The notes under the pieces were generated by a model. That model was not told the DNA's origin. It saw nothing but the letters and a program-made list of their open reading frames with translations, and ran no database searches. Positions 60,851 through 64,000 of a DNA stretch of 64,000 bases are shown piece by piece (position 1 is the stretch's first letter; each line of letters starts with the position of its first letter). The translations under genes were made by a program, and so were the position numbers. This DNA is from an uncultured Alphaproteobacteria bacterium (GTDB lineage: Bacteria; Pseudomonadota; Alphaproteobacteria; CAAHEQ01; UBA3637). The stretch lies in NCBI GenBank assembly GCA_934202735.1, contig CAKPYH010000001.1, positions 248,001 through 312,000 on the forward strand, given 5' to 3'.

Positions 60851-61423
60851 TCAGGCTTTGCCTGCCGTTGTGGAAAAACGAAGGGGATCAATACCCATGC
60901 TTTTTAATGTCATTTCCCATTTTAATTCATTGGGTGTATGGAACATAATTTGGTGAGTTGCGGGTACAGTCAACCACACATTACTCATCAATTCATCTTC
61001 TAACTGTCCCCGCCGCCATGTGGCACACCCCAATGCCATTAAAAATTCGTTCGGTCCTTGTCCGTTGGCAATGTCATGCAAGATTTCGTGGGTAGATGTC
61101 AAGGCTACATCGTCCGTCACCGGATAGGTCATCGGATTGTGATATTCAGACGAATGCAAAATAAAACCGCTGGCCATCCGATCGGGTCCGCCCAGCAATA
61201 AAGGCGGCATGGTTATATCCGGCATAGGACATTTCAGTTGCGCCAAAATATCTCTCATCAATAATTTTTCGGCGGGTTTGTTGATGACAATGCCTTGGGC
61301 ACCGTCCGTTTCCGAGTGTGTATATACATACACGACCGCCTGATTAAACCGTTCGTCATCAATACCGGGGACGGCCACCAAAAACTGGCCCGTCAAGGGA
61401 GTGAACCGAGTATTATCGTTCAT
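60851..61423 (-). CDS. YqgE/AlgH family protein
   Basis: 190 residues with the start MNDNTRFTPLTGQFLVAVPG. A Met five codons upstream (61438) is also possible; neither has a strong ribosome site. Family signatures: GIVINKPAE, LLLGGPDRMASGFILHS and MALGCATWRRGQLEDEL. The fold is known but the biochemical role is not. The start overlaps the upstream zinc-ribbon gene by 11 bases, so translation is probably coupled. Confidence 0.9.
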   Translation of the reverse strand: MNDNTRFTPLTGQFLVAVPGIDDERFNQAVVYVYTHSETDGAQGIVINKPAEKLLMRDILAQLKCPMPDITMPPLLLGGPDRMASGFILHSSEYHNPMTYPVTDDVALTSTHEILHDIANGQGPNEFLMALGCATWRRGQLEDELMSNVWLTVPATHQIMFHTPNELKWEMTLKSMGIDPLRFSTTAGKA

Positions 61424-61775
61424 TTTTATTTTCTTCATCGTATTCTTCTGCCACGGGATTCAGGGGTGTACCGTCATCTGCCATGTCATCGGTTTCTTCC
61501 AACAGGTCTATATCGTCCGATTGGATTTCTTCGTCAGCCAAGGGCACATCTTCCGTCATTTGTAAAAGTGCCTCCTCATCCAGATTTTCATCATCAATTT
61601 TCGGGGCCGCCTTTTTGGCCAGTTTCAACAGTTGCTTGTTCTTGGCTTCTTCATAAGTATCCAACGAATACTTGTGTCCGCATTTCGGGCAGGAAAAGGA
61701 CTCCTTGCGCATATCATAAAAGAATGTCCCGCATTTCAAGCATTTCCGTTTCATACCCCATTCCGGTTTTGTCAT
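61413..61775 (-). CDS. FYDLN-type zinc-ribbon protein (TIGR02300-like)
   Basis: 120 residues, start at 61775 after GGAGGT. The N-terminal zinc ribbon is KRKCLKCGTFFYDMRKES with a second pair in FSCPKCGHKYS. The rest is strongly acidic (Asp/Glu-rich with DIDLLEETDDMADDG). Proteins of this layout are widely kept in Alphaproteobacteria with unknown function and support that placement of the genome. Confidence 0.88.
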   Translation of the reverse strand: MTKPEWGMKRKCLKCGTFFYDMRKESFSCPKCGHKYSLDTYEEAKNKQLLKLAKKAAPKIDDENLDEEALLQMTEDVPLADEEIQSDDIDLLEETDDMADDGTPLNPVAEEYDEENKNER

Positions 61776-61867
61776 ATTATATACCTCCGCTATGTTTAAT
61801 ATGGACAAGGTGTTGACACATTCCGGACCGCTTGTCAACAAAAAAATGCAGAAAAGGCAAAAAAAGA

Positions 61868-61896
61868 TTGATTTTTTGGGGGAAGTATGGTATAAG
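61868..61896 (+). promoter_or_regulatory. Promoter of rpsA
   Basis: TTGATT at 61868-61873, a 17-base spacer and TATAAG at 61891-61896. Transcription is expected from about 61903, exactly where the leader structure begins. Confidence 0.75.
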
Positions 61897-61902
61897 ACTC
61901 CT

Positions 61903-61983
61903 GTCTTTCGGTGTGCGAAAGACGCAACCGGCGGATATACCTGCCCTGAACGCGGTTGCTGAAACGGGGCAGGATAAGTCCGC
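61903..61983 (+). promoter_or_regulatory. rpsA leader with hairpin and H-type pseudoknot
   Basis: Hairpin GTCTTTCG/CGAAAGAC (61903-61910 with 61916-61923), then two interleaved 7-bp stems: 61924-61930 with 61953-61959, and 61940-61946 with 61967-61973. An extra GCGGA/TCCGC pairing (61931-61935 with 61979-61983) is possible. It lies 44 bases upstream of the start codon. S1 autoregulates through its leader in E. coli; here a similar role is an inference. Confidence 0.65.
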
Positions 61984-62026
61984 AATTGATGAAATTGTCG
62001 GCCAACCAACAAAAAACAGAAAAAGT

Positions 62027-63793
62027 ATGGTAAAAGAAGAAAAAATGCCGGAAACACATGAAGATTTCGGTGCATTGTTAGATGAATTTATGGGCAAAAA
62101 TACCTTGCAGGGCAAGGTTGTCTCGGGTACGGTCATCGGGTTTGATGATGACAAAGTCATCGTTGATGTCGGCCTGAAATCCGAAGGTCGTATTCCTTTG
62201 GCGGAATGCGGGGCTCAGGAACTGCATGTCGGTGATACGATTGAAGTGTTCGTTGAACGGTATGAAGACCGCAACGGTAATGCCGTTTTATCGCGCGAAA
62301 AAGCTCGTCGTGAAGAAGTTTGGGGCGACTTGGAAAAAGCTATGGAAAAAGGCGAACATGTTACCGGTACGATTTTTGGTCGGGTTAAAGGCGGCTTTAC
62401 GGTGGATTTGAACGGGGCTACCGCGTTCTTGCCGGGCAGTCAGATTGACGTACGTCCGATTCGGGATATGACTCCGTTGATGGGTATTCCGCAACCGTTT
62501 GCTTTGTTGAAAATGGATAAAGCGCGGGGAAATATCGTTGTGTCCCGCCGGGCGGTGTTGGAAGAAACACGCGCCGAACAACGGTCTGAAATCATTAAAA
62601 ACTTGTCCGAAGGTCAAATTGTTGACGGGACGGTTAAAAATATCACCGATTACGGTGCCTTTATTGACTTGGGCGGTGTAGACGGCTTGTTGCACGTTAC
62701 GGATATTTCTTGGAAGCGTATCAGCAACCCGGCTGAAGTGTTGTCCGTGGGTCAACCGGTCAAGGTGCAGATCACCAAATTCAATCCGGAAAGCGGCCGT
62801 ATTTCTTTGGGTATGAAGCAATTAGAACAAGATCCCTGGATCGGCGTGAATGAACGCTTCCCGGTGGGTTCGGCCGTCAAGGGCAAGGTCAGCAACATTA
62901 CCGATTACGGTGCCTTTATTGAAATTGCGCCGGGTATTGAAGGTTTGGTGCATGTGTCCGAAATGAGCTGGACCAAAAAGAATGTCCACCCAGGCAAAAT
63001 TGTTGCGTTGGGTCAGGAAGTGGAGGCCACGATCTTGGAAGTGGATGAAGCCAAACGCCGTATTTCTTTGGGTATGAAGCAACTGCAAGAAAACCCCTGG
63101 AAAGCTTTTGCACAATCGCATAAAGCCGGCGACATCATTGAAGGCGAAATCAAAAATATGATTGAATTCGGGATTTTTGTTGCCTTAAATCCGGATTTGG
63201 ACGGTATGATTCACACATCCGATCTGTCTTGGGATAAACCGGGCGAAGAAGCCATCAAAGATTACAAAAAAGGTATGGTTGTCAAAGCCAAGATTTTGGA
63301 CATTGATGTGGAAAAAGAACGGATTTCTTTGGGTATTAAACAACTGTCCGATGATCCGATGGGTGCCGTTTCCGAAACCTTGAAGAAAGGGGCGGTCGTT
63401 ACCTGTGTCGTTTCTGCCATTGAAGAAAACGGCATTGAAGTGGACGTAGACGGTGTTAAGGGCTACATCAAACGGGGCGACTTGGCCAAAGATCGTTCGG
63501 AACAAAAGACGGAACGCTTTGCCATCGGCGAAAAAGTGGATGCCAAAGTCACCGTATTTGATCCGAAAACACGCAAATTGAACCTGTCTATTAAGGCACG
63601 TGAAATTGACGAAGACAAGCAAGCTATGGCCGAATTCGGATCCACGGCGGCAGGGGCTTCTTTGGGCGATATTTTAGGGGCTGCGTTGGCGAAAAAAGCC
63701 AAAAAGTCTTCTAAAAAAGACAGCGCTGAAGAAAAACCGGCCAAAAAGAAAACAACCAAAAAAGCCAAAGCCGAAGAACCGGCCGCTGAATAA
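62027..63793 (+). CDS. rpsA: 30S ribosomal protein S1
   Basis: Binds mRNA and starts its loading on the ribosome. 588 residues from MVKEEKMPETHEDFGALLDE; the Met at 62045 is an alternative. Extending further upstream would run through the promoter and leader structure. Six S1 domains; the third and fourth are the most regular (ITDYGAFIDLGGVDGLLHVTD and ITDYGAFIEIAPGIEGLVHVSE-type, each ending RISLGMKQL). A Lys/Ala/Glu-rich tail of about 45 residues ends the protein. Confidence 0.96.
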   Translation: MVKEEKMPETHEDFGALLDEFMGKNTLQGKVVSGTVIGFDDDKVIVDVGLKSEGRIPLAECGAQELHVGDTIEVFVERYEDRNGNAVLSREKARREEVWGDLEKAMEKGEHVTGTIFGRVKGGFTVDLNGATAFLPGSQIDVRPIRDMTPLMGIPQPFALLKMDKARGNIVVSRRAVLEETRAEQRSEIIKNLSEGQIVDGTVKNITDYGAFIDLGGVDGLLHVTDISWKRISNPAEVLSVGQPVKVQITKFNPESGRISLGMKQLEQDPWIGVNERFPVGSAVKGKVSNITDYGAFIEIAPGIEGLVHVSEMSWTKKNVHPGKIVALGQEVEATILEVDEAKRRISLGMKQLQENPWKAFAQSHKAGDIIEGEIKNMIEFGIFVALNPDLDGMIHTSDLSWDKPGEEAIKDYKKGMVVKAKILDIDVEKERISLGIKQLSDDPMGAVSETLKKGAVVTCVVSAIEENGIEVDVDGVKGYIKRGDLAKDRSEQKTERFAIGEKVDAKVTVFDPKTRKLNLSIKAREIDEDKQAMAEFGSTAAGASLGDILGAALAKKAKKSSKKDSAEEKPAKKKTTKKAKAEEPAAE

Positions 63794-63821
63794 CGGTTGA
63801 TTTTAATCGGGTTTTCCGATG

Positions 63822-63853
63822 AACACCCCCCGCCTATCGGGGGTGTTTTTTTT
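63822..63853 (+). terminator. Rho-independent terminator of rpsA
   Basis: 9-bp stem AACACCCCC / GGGGGTGTT with an 8-base loop and a run of T. Confidence 0.93.
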
Positions 63854-63884
63854 ATGCGGTTGATTCGGAAAATGATAAAATGTT

Positions 63885-63913
63885 TTGACAAAAACGAGAA
63901 ATAATGGTATAAT
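63885..63913 (+). promoter_or_regulatory. Consensus promoter of the last gene
   Basis: TTGACA, a 17-base spacer and TATAAT; both hexamers perfect. AAGGAGG follows at 63923-63929. Confidence 0.9.
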
Positions 63914-63937
63914 CAATCTATCAAGGAGGAAAATACA

Positions 63938-64000
63938 ATGAAAGATAAAAGAAGTTTTTTAGACCGGTTGTTGGGACGCACCCAAAAAGAAGTGTTGATA
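63938..64000 (+). CDS. Partial gene, start only
   Basis: The first 21 codons behind a strong promoter and AAGGAGG. The reading begins MKDKRSFLDRLLGRTQKE and runs off the window. Basic and amphipathic; not enough for a family call. In related genomes rpsA is often followed by ihfB, which this does not resemble. Confidence 0.6.
   Translation, partial: MKDKRSFLDRLLGRTQKEVLI

Noticed and set aside
61832..62026. 65-codon N-terminal extension of S1
   Set aside because: It would cover the promoter and the structured leader and has no similarity to S1.

Overview
The window looks like a chromosomal segment of an uncultured, strictly or facultatively anaerobic alphaproteobacterium, possibly one of the gut-associated Rhodospirillales-like lineages. 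Reasons: an alpha-type housekeeping set (RNase E, GyrA, MnmE/MnmG, the rpmH-rnpA-yidD-yidC-engB block, YqgE next to a FYDLN-type zinc-ribbon protein, S1), a Gram-negative envelope (FadL-like porin, beta-barrel protein, several lipoproteins), and a fermentative hydrogenase/AdhE operon like those of Clostridia. The lineage is an inference; no rRNA is present.

Region by region. 2-7757 is one forward operon: a PAS-containing sensory-type [FeFe] hydrogenase, a SpoIIE/PP2C phosphatase, a thioredoxin-like [2Fe-2S] protein, a second [FeFe] hydrogenase, bifunctional AdhE, and the NADH sensor Rex. Together they suggest redox- and H2-regulated ethanol and hydrogen metabolism. 7779-12726 holds an SDR epimerase, a GT-C membrane protein, a FadL-like porin and a leucine-rich-repeat-like protein. 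12727-18887 is a repeat-dense zone around amiC and rne, bracketed by two inverted, nearly identical 445-bp copies of a small lipoprotein gene with a long leader. 18888-30570 carries a TM2 protein whose C-terminus resembles the local type IV pilins, envelope proteins, glycosyltransferases, an ABC-F ATPase, a short divergent MetK and a HExxH metallopeptidase.

30571-34597 is an accessory zone: a flavodoxin stub, a structured RNA gene (possibly 6S), tRNA-Ile(CAU), tRNA-Arg(ACG), two convergent pilin genes sharing a perfect 212-bp inverted repeat, a GIY-YIG protein and many MITE-like repeats. 34598-41887 is a gyrA-led operon plus argS. 42039-48924 has three tandem VirB6/TrbL-family genes, one with a lipoprotein-type signal. 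49525-55922 is rpmH-rnpA-yidD-yidC-engB-mnmE-mnmG. 55923-64000 has orphan tandem promoters, rpmB, a Bat operon (batA-batB/C-batD), yqgE, a zinc-ribbon gene and rpsA with a pseudoknot-like leader.

The most unusual items are the TM2-pilin fusion, the pilin pair on a perfect inverted repeat, the inverted lipoprotein-leader duplication, the rpsA leader pseudoknot, and a repeat family that folds like a cloverleaf and shows paired base changes.
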